A stretch of 38,548 nucleotides of DNA, taken from positions 1 through 38,548 of the forward strand of contig JALSQX010000062.1 of the NCBI GenBank assembly GCA_026985075.1. Direction: 5' to 3'. Each line of letters begins with the position of its first letter. Positions within the stretch are counted from its first letter, which is position 1. The DNA comes from Blastocatellia bacterium (GTDB lineage: Bacteria > Acidobacteriota > Blastocatellia > HR10 > J050). The notes below the pieces were generated by a model, which ran no database searches, was not told the DNA's origin, and saw only the letters and a list, made by a program, of their open reading frames with translations. Shown here piece by piece: positions 8,243 to 17,127 of the stretch. Both the position numbers and the translations under genes were made by a program.

Positions 8243-8583
8243 GATCGACCTCGATCGAGAATCCTCCTATCAACCTCAGTTGGAGCGAGTTCCCGCACGA
8301 TGGCTTCGAAAGCCCGCACCGCTTGTTCGGCAGAGCCGCAGCTAAAAATGTCCAAGGCCAGACATGACTTCTCCGGCCAGGTGTGGATGCTCAGATGCGA
8401 CTCTGCCAGGAGAAAAAAACCGGTGACTCCAACAGGTTGAAATTGGTGAAAAGCGCTGGTCAAAACATTAAGGTGGCACTCTTGGACCACCTTCCAAATA
8501 TGCGGCTCAATGTTTTCTACATAGCTGAGCGTCTGTCGGTCAATTCCATAGAGCTCCCCGAGAACATGGATGCCGATTGACAT
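8173..8583 (-). CDS. speD: S-adenosylmethionine decarboxylase proenzyme
   Basis: A 136-residue prokaryotic-type SpeD. The self-cleavage site is ESHLSIHTWPE: cleavage before Ser62 would make the pyruvoyl cofactor. His67 and Cys82 (DIFSCG) match the processing and catalytic residues. It makes decarboxylated SAM, the aminopropyl donor used by the overlapping bpsA. The ATG at 8581-8583 is preceded by GTGAGAG; an in-frame TGA just upstream fixes the start. A strong 12-nt anti-Shine-Dalgarno match further upstream is not in register with this start (see separate entry). Confidence 0.92.
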   Translation of the reverse strand: MSIGIHVLGELYGIDRQTLSYVENIEPHIWKVVQECHLNVLTSAFHQFQPVGVTGFFLLAESHLSIHTWPEKSCLALDIFSCGSAEQAVRAFEAIVRELAPTEVDRRILDRGRSWTSRAVSSSAPYRVVGEACGSS

Positions 8584-8608
8584 TTTCTCTCACACCTCAG
8601 AATATTTT

Positions 8609-8620
8609 GATCACCTCCTT
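8609..8620 (-). promoter_or_regulatory. Extended Shine-Dalgarno match with no matching start, upstream of speD
   Basis: The minus strand carries AAGGAGGTGATC, fully complementary to the usual 3' end of 16S rRNA, 26 nt before the speD ATG. No ATG lies at normal spacing. A GTG within the motif would give a five-codon upstream frame (GTG ATC AAA ATA TTC TGA) ending before speD. It may be a ribosome standby site or an upstream mini-ORF. Confidence 0.4.
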
Positions 8621-8981
8621 CTGGAAGTCCCGGAAACGGACCCCACCAGATTCAACTGACCTCTTTTTCCTGGTACAATTGCTGAAATATATCCAAGCCC
8701 TTGATGAAAATCAAGACCTTTTTAAGTGGCTCGCCAGCCCGAGATGAGAAGACGCAACCCGGCGAACAAGATGGTGGGTCTTCGGGGCTCTATAGAAGCG
8801 GGTTATCCCGATCCCCAAGGGCATGGCCTCATCCTTTAACGTTCTCTCCGGGCCGACATCCTCGTCAAGTCCTGCCCGCGAAAGGAGAGGGCATGTCTAA
8901 TATCCACTCATCGTCCGACATACTCTAACTTATTGAATACTCCAAACTTATCCTTAACGTCTTGAAACGGCATAAAATATC
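8621..8981. other. Divergent spacer between speD and rpoD, no gene seen
   Basis: About 360 bp. A 75-codon open frame starting at 8701 has no ribosome site and an unlikely composition. No known RNA motif (SRP, 6S, tmRNA, RNase P signatures) was recognised. Confidence 0.4.
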
Positions 8982-9010
8982 TTGACAAACGAAACGCTAA
9001 TCAGTACATT
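8982..9010 (+). promoter_or_regulatory. Sigma-70-type promoter of the rpoD-rho operon
   Basis: A perfect -35 TTGACA (8982-8987), a 17-bp spacer and -10 TACATT (9005-9010, four of six consensus positions). Transcription would start near 9017, leaving a leader of about 210 nt before rpoD. Confidence 0.6.
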
Positions 9011-9016
9011 ATGTGG

Positions 9017-9227
9017 TTTGTAGCCGAAAGATAGTGAACCCGGGTGCGAGGTTGAGCATCCAAGTAATCGGCTGTAGGAATCCGGCGTAGGTTCATCCCT
9101 GAAGGGTTTTGTCAGTGGGTCGTGCGGAGTTGCAAGGGGAGATGAGCGTGGACGGGGAGGGACCTGTTGGATTCCACAGCAAAATTTATAGACCAACTCA
9201 GGGTTACACACCGTAATAGGATACGCT
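9017..9227 (+). promoter_or_regulatory. Long 5' leader of rpoD with possible pseudoknot
   Basis: About 210 nt between the promoter and the rpoD ATG without a gene. Two complementary pairs interlock: AGCCGA (9022-9027) with TCGGCT (9068-9073), and GTGAACC (9034-9040) with GGTTCAT (9090-9096, one G-T pair). The order 1-2-1'-2' is that of a pseudoknot. No known riboswitch class was recognised. A regulatory RNA for sigma-factor or rho synthesis is a guess. Confidence 0.4.
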
Positions 9228-10841
9228 ATGACCACGTTACTGAAGACGATTGACGAACCTTTTGACGTGCCGCTCGAAGACCTCTCTCTGGAAGAGGGCT
9301 TCGAGCGGGAAGCTGAAGGACTGAATATTGAATATGCCGAACCAAATGTCCTGGAAGGCGAACTGGCTCTCCCTGAGGAGGATCAGGAGTCTCTGGCCGA
9401 GCGGGAAGCCATGATCCTGGAAGAGACGGAGGCCGACGCCGAGGGACTCGATTCCATCAAGACGTACTTCCGTCAGGTCGCTGCCGTACCACTGTTGACC
9501 CAGGAAGGGGAAGTGGAACTGGCCAAGCAGATTGAGCGCGGTCAACTGATGGTGCGGAAAGCCCTCTCCCGGTCGCCCGTGTGCGTGGAAACCCTCATCC
9601 AGCTCGGAGAGCAATTGAAAGAGGGATCCGCTGATATACGCGAAGTCATTGATACTGAAGGCGTTGCCGAGGAGGGGGTGGAGTCCATCAAAACGCACTT
9701 TCTGGACACTCTCCATCAAGTGAAGCAGCTTTACAAGAAGGCGCTCAGGCGGTATGAAAAGCTCCGTTCGATGCCCAAGCGCTCGCCCAAACGGGGGCGC
9801 GCCCTCAGGCAGCTCGCCGAGATCTGGATCGAGATGTCTCGGCTCATCCGGCAAGTGAATTTCACCTCCCCGTACCAGGAGACGCTGATCAAGGCCATCG
9901 AGCAGGCGAGCAAGGAACTCGCGGCTGCCGAAAAGGAGGTCGAGAAGGCCGAACGGGCTCGGGCGCGAAGCAAGGGTCGGAGCACCGAGAAACAGGCAGT
10001 CTCTCGGCTGCGCTCGGCCAGGAAGCGACTCAACCAATTGCGGCAGCAGTACGGAGCTGAGCTGGTCGATCCCCAGCACACGCTGGACCGCATTCGTCGG
10101 GGGCAGCGACAGGCCGAGCAGGCCAAGCAGGCTCTGACCGAAGCCAACCTGCGCCTGGTCATCGCCTTTGCCAAGCGATATATGCATTTGGGCCTGCCGC
10201 TCCTGGATCTCATCCAGGAGGGGAATATTGGGCTCATGCGCGCCGTGGAGAAATTCGACTATCGACGCGGTTACAAGTTTTCCACCTATGCTGTTTGGTG
10301 GATTCGACAAGCCATTCGGCGGGCCATCTCCGATAAGAGTCGAACCATTCGGCTGCCCGTTTACGTGACCGACACCCTGGAGAAGGCCAAACAAGTCTCG
10401 CGGGAGCTGAAGGAACGGTTGGGTCGCGAGCCGATGCTCAAGGAGATCGCCGAAGAAATCGGCGTCCCACCGGCGAAGTTACGCGACCTGATGGAGGCCG
10501 CCCAGGTTCCCGTCTCGTTGGAGACGCCGATGTTCGATGACGAAGATGTCCGGTTGGGCCATCTCGTCCCCGATGATGCGGCGCAGACGCCGGACGAGGC
10601 CGCCATTCGGACGAATCTGAAGCGCATCACCGATGATACGCTCAAGCACCTGACGCCCCGGGAGGAGGCGATCATCCGCATGCGTTTCGGGTTGAATCCG
10701 GCCGAAGAGGAACACACGCTGGAGGAAATCGGAAAGCGTTTGGGAGTTACTCGTGAGCGCATTCGTCAACTGGAAGCGCGAGCCCTGGCCAAGCTTCGAC
10801 ACCCCGAGGTCAGCGGTAAGCTCAAGTCATTTGTGAGTTAG
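9228..10841 (+). CDS. rpoD: Primary RNA polymerase sigma factor (sigma-70/RpoD)
   Basis: A 537-residue sigma-70 protein. An acidic N-terminus (residues 1-75) is followed by region 1.2 ([20 protein letters not shown]), a charged coiled non-conserved region of about 200 residues ([14 protein letters not shown]), region 2 with [32 protein letters not shown] and [14 protein letters not shown] (core binding and -10 recognition), region 3, and region 4 with [19 protein letters not shown] (-35 recognition). This fits a primary, housekeeping sigma factor. ATG 9228 is the first start after the leader, with only a weak ribosome site. The rho gene begins 4 bp after its stop. Confidence 0.93.
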   Translation: MTTLLKTIDEPFDVPLEDLSLEEGFEREAEGLNIEYAEPNVLEGELALPEEDQESLAEREAMILEETEADAEGLDSIKTYFRQVAAVPLLTQEGEVELAKQIERGQLMVRKALSRSPVCVETLIQLGEQLKEGSADIREVIDTEGVAEEGVESIKTHFLDTLHQVKQLYKKALRRYEKLRSMPKRSPKRGRALRQLAEIWIEMSRLIRQVNFTSPYQETLIKAIEQASKELAAAEKEVEKAERARARSKGRSTEKQAVSRLRSARKRLNQLRQQYGAELVDPQHTLDRIRRGQRQAEQAKQALTEANLRLVIAFAKRYMHLGLPLLDLIQEGNIGLMRAVEKFDYRRGYKFSTYAVWWIRQAIRRAISDKSRTIRLPVYVTDTLEKAKQVSRELKERLGREPMLKEIAEEIGVPPAKLRDLMEAAQVPVSLETPMFDDEDVRLGHLVPDDAAQTPDEAAIRTNLKRITDDTLKHLTPREEAIIRMRFGLNPAEEEHTLEEIGKRLGVTRERIRQLEARALAKLRHPEVSGKLKSFVS

Positions 10842-10845
10842 AACT

Positions 10846-12030
10846 ATGATTGAAACAACATACCCAACCAAACGTAGCGAGTCAGAGCCAGTGGCCATGA
10901 CCTTCGGACCTCGAGGCGAGCCCATCATTCCCATCGAAGGCGTACTGGAGATTGTCCCTCAAGGTCACGGGTTCCTACTGGCTCCGGACAACTCGTATCT
11001 TCCCAGTCCCGAGGACATCTACGTCGCGCCATCGCAAATTCGCCGGTTCAAGCTGCGCACCGGCGATATCGTGGCCGGGGAATGCCGGCCGCCCCGAGAT
11101 GGCGAGGAGTACTTCGCTCTGGTCAGGATCAATGCCGTCAACTATGAGCCGCCGGATAGGCGGTTGGAGATCATGCCCTTTGAGGATCTCATTCCGCTCT
11201 ATCCGGAAGAGCAGTTCCGGCTGGAAACGACGCAGAAGAACCTGACGGGTCGAGTCATTGATTTGCTGATGCCCATTGGCAAAGGACAGCGCGGTCTCAT
11301 TGTGGCGCCTCCCCGGACGGGGAAGACGATGCTCCTGCAATCGATCGCCACGTCCATTACGATCAATCATCCCGAAGTGAAACTGTTCATCCTGCTGATT
11401 GATGAACGACCGGAGGAAGTCACCGATTGGGAGCGCCGCGTCAAAGGCGAAGTGATCAGCTCGACGTTCGACGAACCAGCCGAGCGACACGTCCACGTCG
11501 CGGCCATGGTCTTGGAGAAAGCCAAGCGACTCGTCGAGTACGGGCACGACGTGGTGATCCTGCTGGATTCGCTCACCCGCCTGGCCCGAGCGCACAATAC
11601 CATCTCCGAGCGTTCGGGGAAGACGCTGTCGGGCGGCGTGGAATCGACGGCCCTGCAACAGCCGAAACGCTTCTTCGGCGCAGCGCGCAACTTGGAAGAC
11701 TCGGGCAGCTTGACGATCCTGGCCACGGCCCTCATCGATACGGGATCCCGAATGGACGATGTCATCTTCGAGGAATTCAAGGGGACGGGAAACCTGGAAA
11801 TCCACCTCGATCGAGAGCTGGTGGATAAGCGAATCTTCCCGGCGATCAACATCCTCAAATCAGGGACGCGAAAGGAAGAACTACTGCTGGAGCCAGAGGT
11901 GCTGAGGCGCGTCATCGTCTTGCGCCGGGTCTTGGCGACGCTGTCGCACGTCGAGGCCATGCAACTCATGCTGGATAAGCTCAGCAAGACGAAGAACAAC
12001 GCCCAGTTCCTGGCCTCGATGAACGCCTAA
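10846..12030 (+). CDS. rho: Transcription termination factor Rho
   Basis: A 394-residue hexameric RNA helicase that ends transcription. An S1-like RNA-binding domain lies at about residues 30-105 ([32 protein letters not shown]). The ATPase core has the P-loop [13 protein letters not shown] (about 153-165), Walker [17 protein letters not shown], the Q/R-loop region [20 protein letters not shown] and the GTGNLEIHL segment. It is shorter than E. coli Rho (419) because the helical N-terminal subdomain is mostly absent. It starts 4 bp after rpoD without its own Shine-Dalgarno, so it is probably translated by coupling. ATG 10897 ([10 protein letters not shown]) is an alternative start. An intrinsic terminator follows 31 bp after the stop. 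Confidence 0.95.
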   Translation: MIETTYPTKRSESEPVAMTFGPRGEPIIPIEGVLEIVPQGHGFLLAPDNSYLPSPEDIYVAPSQIRRFKLRTGDIVAGECRPPRDGEEYFALVRINAVNYEPPDRRLEIMPFEDLIPLYPEEQFRLETTQKNLTGRVIDLLMPIGKGQRGLIVAPPRTGKTMLLQSIATSITINHPEVKLFILLIDERPEEVTDWERRVKGEVISSTFDEPAERHVHVAAMVLEKAKRLVEYGHDVVILLDSLTRLARAHNTISERSGKTLSGGVESTALQQPKRFFGAARNLEDSGSLTILATALIDTGSRMDDVIFEEFKGTGNLEIHLDRELVDKRIFPAINILKSGTRKEELLLEPEVLRRVIVLRRVLATLSHVEAMQLMLDKLSKTKNNAQFLASMNA

Positions 12031-12060
12031 ACGTGAGAGCCGATGTCTACGCGATCGGCG

Positions 12061-12088
12061 AGGGATGGGCGCGCCCATCCCTTTCTTT
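12061..12088 (+). terminator. Intrinsic terminator after rho
   Basis: A perfect 22-bp palindrome, AGGGATGGGCG/CGCCCATCCCT, is followed by a T-rich tail (TTTCTTT). This GC-rich hairpin plus U-tract ends the rpoD-rho transcript. Confidence 0.85.
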
Positions 12089-12360
12089 GTGCCTCACTCA
12101 TCACTCCTGACGCGATGAGCCGTCGACCGACGGCCTTCTCATCGATTGTGGTGAATTCCAGTCCGCGAGTCACCTCCCGAAAACCCGCCAACGTCGGATG
12201 AGGAGCACGGCGGCTTTGGTCGACGCAGAGAAATTCCCCTCCAGCAACGGGACAGACTCGGGCGTGGCTTATGAGGCACGTGACAAGGGAGGGCTTCAAC
12301 CATTGATGAGAAAAATGCGCCCTCGACCCGCGATCTCCACGCTGCCAAAGCAAATTCTGA

Positions 12361-13536
12361 TCATCCGGCAGCGAGGTGCCGCTCGTAGGCCTTCGTCTCC
12401 AGGATCGCCTCGATCTCGCGGATGGCCAGTTCGAGTTCCTCGTCCTTGGTGTAAAAATGAGGAGCGAGCCGAATACCGGCACCCGGGCGATAGTCGACCA
12501 ACACATCGCGTCGATTCAACTCCGCCGCCACGGCTTGAGCGTGAGGAACGTCAATGGCCACCGTGCCACCACGCGCGTGGGGATCGCGCGGCGTATTGAC
12601 CCGATAGCCTCGCTCTTCGGCCAACTCAATGAGCCGGCTCGTCTGCCGTATGGATTTCTGGCGAATCTTGTCGACGCCCACCTCGGCGATGATCTCATAG
12701 CCACTTTGCGCCGCATAGAGGGCGGGGATATGCGGCGAACCATGGAGGAAACGCCGGATGTCACGAGCATATTCAATCGGCCCGATTTCAAAAGCGAATG
12801 GCCGGGCGTGAGCCATCCACCCCGTCACCTTCGGTTCGAGCTGCGACCAGAGATCGGGGCGCACATAGAGATATCCGGCCCCCGGCCCGCCACACAGCCA
12901 CTTGACCGAACCGCCGACGAGGAAATCGACATCCAGCTCCTTGACATCGATCGGCACGGTCCCCACCGACTGATAGGCATCCAGGAGGACTTTCGCCCCC
13001 ACCTCATGTGCCCGTTCGACGATCGGTTTGGGGTCCACAATGGCGGCACTCTTGAAGAAGACGTGCGAGATCACGACCACTTGTGTCTCCTCATCAATGG
13101 CCGCCAGGATCTTTTCCATCGGCACCGACAGACCGTCCTCGGAGGCCACCACCTCGCTCCGCGCCCCATAGCCGGAGAACGCTTCGCACACATACATGAC
13201 CGAGGGGAATTCCATATCGGTATACACGATCTTATTGCGCCGGCCCGTGAAGTCGAAACAGGAGAGGACGAGCGCCACGCCCACAGAGACATTCTGATGC
13301 ATGACCACTTCGCCGGGACGCGCGCCGATGATGCGGGCCAACAGATTCCCCGTCGTCACGGGCATCTCCCACCACCCCTCCTCCCAAGCACGGATGCCCC
13401 GACTCGCCCAGACATCGGCATACTCACGGAGTCGATCATATACCCGACGCGGCATCGCGCCCAAGCTGTGACTGATCATATAGACCGTGTTCTCCAAGAT
13501 GGGAAACTCCTTCCGCCATTCTAAGAGCTCATCCAT
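12361..13536 (-). CDS. kynU: Kynureninase-like PLP enzyme
   Basis: A 391-residue fold-type I PLP enzyme of the class V aminotransferase/kynureninase group. ATG 13534-13536 is chosen because GGAGGTGA stands 7-8 nt upstream; the frame is open further up without a ribosome site. The PLP lysine lies in GGSVKWLCGGPGAGYLYV, with DAYQSVGTVPIDV and QVVVISHVFFKSAA as cofactor-site strands and YRPGAGIRLAPHFY near the C-terminus. It would cleave kynurenine to anthranilate and alanine. The call rests on the GGSVKW-CGG motif and the upstream tryptophan 2,3-dioxygenase. Other class V enzymes, such as isopenicillin-N-epimerase-like proteins, are possible. No formamidase gene is in the window. Confidence 0.82.
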   Translation of the reverse strand: MDELLEWRKEFPILENTVYMISHSLGAMPRRVYDRLREYADVWASRGIRAWEEGWWEMPVTTGNLLARIIGARPGEVVMHQNVSVGVALVLSCFDFTGRRNKIVYTDMEFPSVMYVCEAFSGYGARSEVVASEDGLSVPMEKILAAIDEETQVVVISHVFFKSAAIVDPKPIVERAHEVGAKVLLDAYQSVGTVPIDVKELDVDFLVGGSVKWLCGGPGAGYLYVRPDLWSQLEPKVTGWMAHARPFAFEIGPIEYARDIRRFLHGSPHIPALYAAQSGYEIIAEVGVDKIRQKSIRQTSRLIELAEERGYRVNTPRDPHARGGTVAIDVPHAQAVAAELNRRDVLVDYRPGAGIRLAPHFYTKDEELELAIREIEAILETKAYERHLAAG

Positions 13537-13661
13537 GGTCCTTTCACCTCCGGTCATTGAATTGTTGATTCCCCCATCTCGCTGAGGACGTCTTCTATGC
13601 CGCCCCGTCGCACGATCCGCCGCCACTTCACGTCCTCCCCGCAACAGCGCCTTCAATGATG

Positions 13662-14471
13662 TCAATAGGTTCCCTCGCCGAGATGGGTCCGCACGGCCCA
13701 CAGTTCGGGAAAGAATTTCCTCTCCAGCGTGCGCTTCAAGTAGGGGACACCTTCACTGCCGCCGGTCCCTCGCTTGTATCCGATCACCCGTTCGACCATG
13801 CGAACGTGACGGTCGCGCCAGAGGCAAAAATGCTCATCATAGTCGATGAGCGCCTCGCAGAGTTGGTAGAGGTCGACGTGCTCATCCGGGGCCTCATGGA
13901 TCTTCAACAGCTCGTTCAGGCACTGCTCGTATCCCTGTTCGTCGAAATGGCTGCCCTCCGGAATCCGAAATCCGTGACGCCGCAAGACCTCGAAGAAGAC
14001 GTCCCGGAGCGACGGCTCCCGCCACCGCTTCCGGAGGCGCTCGAAAGCCACAGCATCGTGTCGATGATGTTCGAGGAAAGATTCATCCTTCAGCCCGGAG
14101 ACGAATTCTAATTCGCGGAACTGCCAGGATTGAAATCCACTAGCCGGTTTGAGGTTGTTCCGGAATTCCAGAAAATCCTGCGGACGCATCGTCTCCAGAA
14201 CCTCGATTTGCTGGAGTAAGACCCTCTGGATCTCGATGACGCGTCGCATCAGTCGAACGGCCGTCTTCAGATCATCGCGGCGGAGTCGGTCGATGATCTC
14301 ATCGATCTCGTGCAACATGAGTTTGAACCAGAGTTCGTACACCTGATGCACAATGATGAACTGTAACTCGTCGTGGTGAGGCGGATCCGACAAACAGACC
14401 TGCAGTTGCAATAATTCGGGTACCTTGAGATAGTCTCCGTAGGTCAATGCTGGCCGATATGGATTGCCCAT
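13662..14471 (-). CDS. kynA: Tryptophan 2,3-dioxygenase
   Basis: A 269-residue heme dioxygenase that opens the indole ring of tryptophan to N-formylkynurenine. Family motifs: YGDYLKVPELL, the heme-pocket segment DELQFIIVHQVYELWFKLML, RPQDFLEFRNNLKPASGFQS (substrate site) and the proximal-His region LCEALIDYDEHFCLWRDRHV, then GTGGSEGVPYLKRTL near the C-terminus. The ATG at 14469-14471 follows GGAGGG by 7 nt; a start 29 codons earlier is open but lacks a ribosome site. It lies 84 bp after the acyl-CoA dehydrogenase and 125 bp before kynU on the same strand. Confidence 0.95.
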   Translation of the reverse strand: MGNPYRPALTYGDYLKVPELLQLQVCLSDPPHHDELQFIIVHQVYELWFKLMLHEIDEIIDRLRRDDLKTAVRLMRRVIEIQRVLLQQIEVLETMRPQDFLEFRNNLKPASGFQSWQFRELEFVSGLKDESFLEHHRHDAVAFERLRKRWREPSLRDVFFEVLRRHGFRIPEGSHFDEQGYEQCLNELLKIHEAPDEHVDLYQLCEALIDYDEHFCLWRDRHVRMVERVIGYKRGTGGSEGVPYLKRTLERKFFPELWAVRTHLGEGTY

Positions 14472-14554
14472 AACTTTACCCTCCGACCCCCCATGGAGGA
14501 ATATCCTCGATGCCCCTCGACGAACCGGGAGTTCGCCTGGAGCATCCGAGATGT

Positions 14555-15706
14555 TCACGAACCTTTGAGCAACTCTCTGGCGATGACCACCCGCTGAATT
14601 TCCGACGTTCCTTCGTAAATCCGCAGCGCGCGAATCTCTCGATAGAGGCGCTCGACCACCGTCCCTCGCACCACCCCCTGGCCTCCGTGAATTTGCACCG
14701 CTTGATCGATGATGCGCTGGGCTACTTCGGTGGCGTAAAACTTGGCCATCGACGATTCCCGCGTCACTCGCGTCGCCCCTCGATCCTTCTTCCAGGCGGC
14801 GCGATATACTAACAATCGAGCCGCTTCTAATTCGGTCGCCATCTCGGCCAGCTTGAACTGAATGCCCTGAAACTCAGCCAATGGTCGCCCGAATTGTACG
14901 CGGCGCTGGCTGTACGCCAACGCCTCATCCAAGGCTCGTCGAGCCATACCAATGGCCGCCGCCGCCACCGTCGATCGAAATACGTCGAGCGTCTGCATGG
15001 CGATTTTGAATCCTTGTCCCTCCTCACCGAGAAGATGGTCGCGGGGAATGCGACACCGCTCGAACTTCACCCGACCGATGGGGTGCGGCGCGATGAGCTT
15101 CAATGCCTCATCAAGCGCGAAACCGGGAGTCGACGCCTCGACGACGAACGCCGAGAGGCCGCGATGTCCTTGATCCGGATCGGTCTTGGCAAATACGACA
15201 TAGAAATCGGCCAGTCCAGCATTGGAAATGAACGTCTTGATCCCGTTGAGCTCATAGTGATCGTCTGTTCGGTTGGCCGTCATCTGAATCGCCGAGACAT
15301 CCGAGCCCGCCTCTGGCTCAGTCAACGCGAAGGCAGCAATCGCCTCCCCTCGGGCCACGGACGGCAGGTATCGCCGTTTGAGCGCCTCGCTTCCGGCCAG
15401 CGTGATGGGGTAACTCCCCAAGCCCTGCATGGCGAACATGGTGTCGGCCAATCCAGAAACATAAGCGAGTCCATCGCGAATGAGGCACAACGAACGAACA
15501 TCAAGGCGGGGCGAGAAACCACCATAGGCTTCCGGGACGACGTGGCGCAACAAGCCCGCCGAGGCCATGAGCCGAACGAGTTCTCGGGCGCGCGCTTCCT
15601 CATGTTCGTCTTCGACGGCGCGGGGCGCGACGTCGCGCTCGGCGAACTGGCGAACGGCCGATTCCAGCTCCTGGTGTTTCTCGGTGAAGAAAGGGAGTGG
15701 TTCCAT
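14555..15706 (-). CDS. Acyl-CoA dehydrogenase
   Basis: A 383-residue FAD enzyme of the short/medium-chain acyl-CoA dehydrogenase family: FALTEPEAGSDVSAIQ (FAD binding), a middle beta domain (ELNGIKTFISNAGLADFYVV), a helical C-terminal domain with QRRVQFGRPLAEFQGIQFKL and IHGGQGVVRGTVVERLYREI, and the catalytic base in RIYEGTSEIQR. It oxidises an acyl-CoA to the 2-enoyl-CoA with transfer to ETF. It begins 3 bp after the end of the crotonase gene, so the two act as a pair. In this operon an aromatic-derived CoA thioester may be the substrate, which is inference from context. Confidence 0.92.
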   Translation of the reverse strand: MEPLPFFTEKHQELESAVRQFAERDVAPRAVEDEHEEARARELVRLMASAGLLRHVVPEAYGGFSPRLDVRSLCLIRDGLAYVSGLADTMFAMQGLGSYPITLAGSEALKRRYLPSVARGEAIAAFALTEPEAGSDVSAIQMTANRTDDHYELNGIKTFISNAGLADFYVVFAKTDPDQGHRGLSAFVVEASTPGFALDEALKLIAPHPIGRVKFERCRIPRDHLLGEEGQGFKIAMQTLDVFRSTVAAAAIGMARRALDEALAYSQRRVQFGRPLAEFQGIQFKLAEMATELEAARLLVYRAAWKKDRGATRVTRESSMAKFYATEVAQRIIDQAVQIHGGQGVVRGTVVERLYREIRALRIYEGTSEIQRVVIARELLKGS

Positions 15707-15709
15707 GAT

Positions 15710-16522
15710 TCATCGCCGATTGAATTGGGGCTCCCGCTTCTCGAGGAAAGCCTCGTAAGCCTCCCGGAAGTCGGGATTGAACATACAGAGGGCCTGGGCT
15801 TGAGCCTCGGCTTCCAGCGCCGCATCCAGATCCATGTGCAACTCTCGATTGAGCATCTCCTTCGTCATGCCAATGGAGAAAGCGGGACCCTGAGCCAGTT
15901 TCTCGGCCCAGGCTTGTGTCTCCTTCTCCAAATCCTCATGCTTGACGACCCGATTGTAAAGACCGTACTCATAGGCCTGCTGAGCGCTGATGAAATCGCC
16001 CGTATAGAGCAACTCCGTCGCCCGACTGAGCCCAATGACCCGGGGCAGGAGATACACGGCGCCCATGTCAGCTCCACTCAGTCCGACCTTCACGAACAGG
16101 AACGCGATCTTGGCCTTCTCCGAAGCAATACGCAAATCGCAGGCCAAGGCGATGACGGCCCCAGCACCAGCCGTCGTCCCATTGAGCGAGGCAATGACCG
16201 GTTTTCGGAGAGCACGAATGTTTCTCACCAACGCGCCGGTCATGCGCGTGAAGTCCAAAATACCACGCATATCCCGTTTGAACAGCTCGCCGATGATGCT
16301 ATGAACGTCGCCCCCGGAACAGAAGCCACGTCCCCTGCCGGTGATCACGACCACGCGGACGGCATCGCGCGTTTGGAGTGCCCGGAACGTATCGCGCAAT
16401 TCGGCATAGACCTCGAAGGTGAGTGAATTGAGCGTATCGGGTCGATTCAGGGTGATCGTCGCCACCCCGTTCTCTTCACGGTAGAGGAAATGCTCGGGCT
16501 GAGGCATGATGGATGACGCCAT
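15710..16522 (-). CDS. Enoyl-CoA hydratase/isomerase family protein (crotonase fold)
   Basis: A 270-residue crotonase. The CoA and oxyanion-hole parts are present (GRGRGFCSGGDVHS; SLNGTTAGAGAVIALACDLR), as is AKIAFLFVKVGLSGADMGAV. The two acidic residues of classical enoyl-CoA hydratase seem absent: the first position is Val in GAV, and the second falls in the FLFVKVG stretch. An Asp in GADMG could serve instead, as in other crotonase subfamilies, so simple hydration should not be assumed. The start has GAGGGAG 7 nt upstream, and that ribosome site belongs to a dispersed repeat. It is followed directly by the acyl-CoA dehydrogenase. Confidence 0.88.
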   Translation of the reverse strand: MASSIMPQPEHFLYREENGVATITLNRPDTLNSLTFEVYAELRDTFRALQTRDAVRVVVITGRGRGFCSGGDVHSIIGELFKRDMRGILDFTRMTGALVRNIRALRKPVIASLNGTTAGAGAVIALACDLRIASEKAKIAFLFVKVGLSGADMGAVYLLPRVIGLSRATELLYTGDFISAQQAYEYGLYNRVVKHEDLEKETQAWAEKLAQGPAFSIGMTKEMLNRELHMDLDAALEAEAQAQALCMFNPDFREAYEAFLEKREPQFNRR

Positions 16523-16525
16523 GAT

Positions 16526-16630
16526 TCATCTCCCTCGAAAAATAAAGTGTGGCGCAAGATGGCCTCTTGCGCTCCATTCCCTGAGAATCCATTGTCACCC
16601 CTCGGCGTGGCTCACCACGCCATGAGTGAC
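16526..16630. repeat. Dispersed intergenic repeat, copy A
   Basis: Between ridA and the crotonase. It begins with TCTCCCTCGAAAAATA (the crotonase ribosome site on the minus strand), continues with a hairpin GGCGCAAGA-TGGCC-TCTTGCGC and ends in a core that on the minus strand reads CATGGCG...CACGCCGAGGGGTGACAATGG. The same order of parts is found at 26811-26910. Confidence 0.6.
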
Positions 16631-16684
16631 CCTTCGGTCATATCTCCTGACGGAGAGGACCCTCGATCCTTCAATGGTCGAAAC

Positions 16685-17080
16685 TCATTCGATGACGGCG
16701 ATTCCCTCAATCTCGACGAGAGCCCCTTCCTCTAACAAATCCTTGACCTCGACGAGCGTCATCGCCGGATAATGCTTACCCATGCGCTGGCGGTAAGCCT
16801 GACCAATCTTCGATCGGGCCTCAATGTAAGCTTGTTTATCGGTGACGAAGATGGTCAGCTTGACCAGATCGCTCGGTTTGCCCCCCGCTTCCTGGAGCAC
16901 GGTCAAGACATTGGCCAGAGCCCGATCGAATTGAGCGGCAAAATCATCTCCGCCCACAATGCGTTCGCGCTCATCCCAGGCGACTTGCCCGGCGATGAAG
17001 ACCCATTGACCGGCGGTCGTCTTCACCCCATTGTTATAGCCTTTGGGTGGCGTCCATCCTGGTGGATTGATGATCTCCAT
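16685..17080 (-). CDS. RidA/YjgF-family deaminase
   Basis: A 131-residue trimeric RidA-type protein with the family features QWVFIAGQVAWDERERIVGG, QFDRALANVLTVLQEAGG and KLTIFVTDKQAY, then PAMTLVEVKDLLEEGALVEIEGIAV, including the conserved EIE end. Members hydrolyse reactive enamines/imines; some act on 2-aminomuconate or related ring-cleavage products. It is the first gene of a minus-strand run with the crotonase, acyl-CoA dehydrogenase, kynA and kynU, which suggests a specific role in aromatic amino acid catabolism rather than general detoxification. GAGGTC precedes ATG 17080. Confidence 0.9.
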   Translation of the reverse strand: MEIINPPGWTPPKGYNNGVKTTAGQWVFIAGQVAWDERERIVGGDDFAAQFDRALANVLTVLQEAGGKPSDLVKLTIFVTDKQAYIEARSKIGQAYRQRMGKHYPAMTLVEVKDLLEEGALVEIEGIAVIE

Positions 17081-17127
17081 ACATTAGACCTCGATCGCTC
17101 GTTCACCTCGAATTCGAAGGAAGCAGC

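Noticed and set aside
8701-8928. 75-codon plus-strand frame between speD and rpoD
   Set aside because: No ribosome site; Pro/Ser/Arg-rich composition unlike a folded protein.
9237-10394. Long minus-strand frame of 385 codons opposite rpoD
   Set aside because: Antisense shadow of the sigma factor gene; no motif of its own.
10975-11805. Minus-strand frame of 276 codons opposite rho
   Set aside because: Antisense shadow of rho, which has all its motifs intact.
12376-13524. Long plus-strand frame of 382 codons
   Set aside because: It is the antisense shadow of kynureninase; His/Asp/Arg-rich composition typical of a GC-rich mirror frame.
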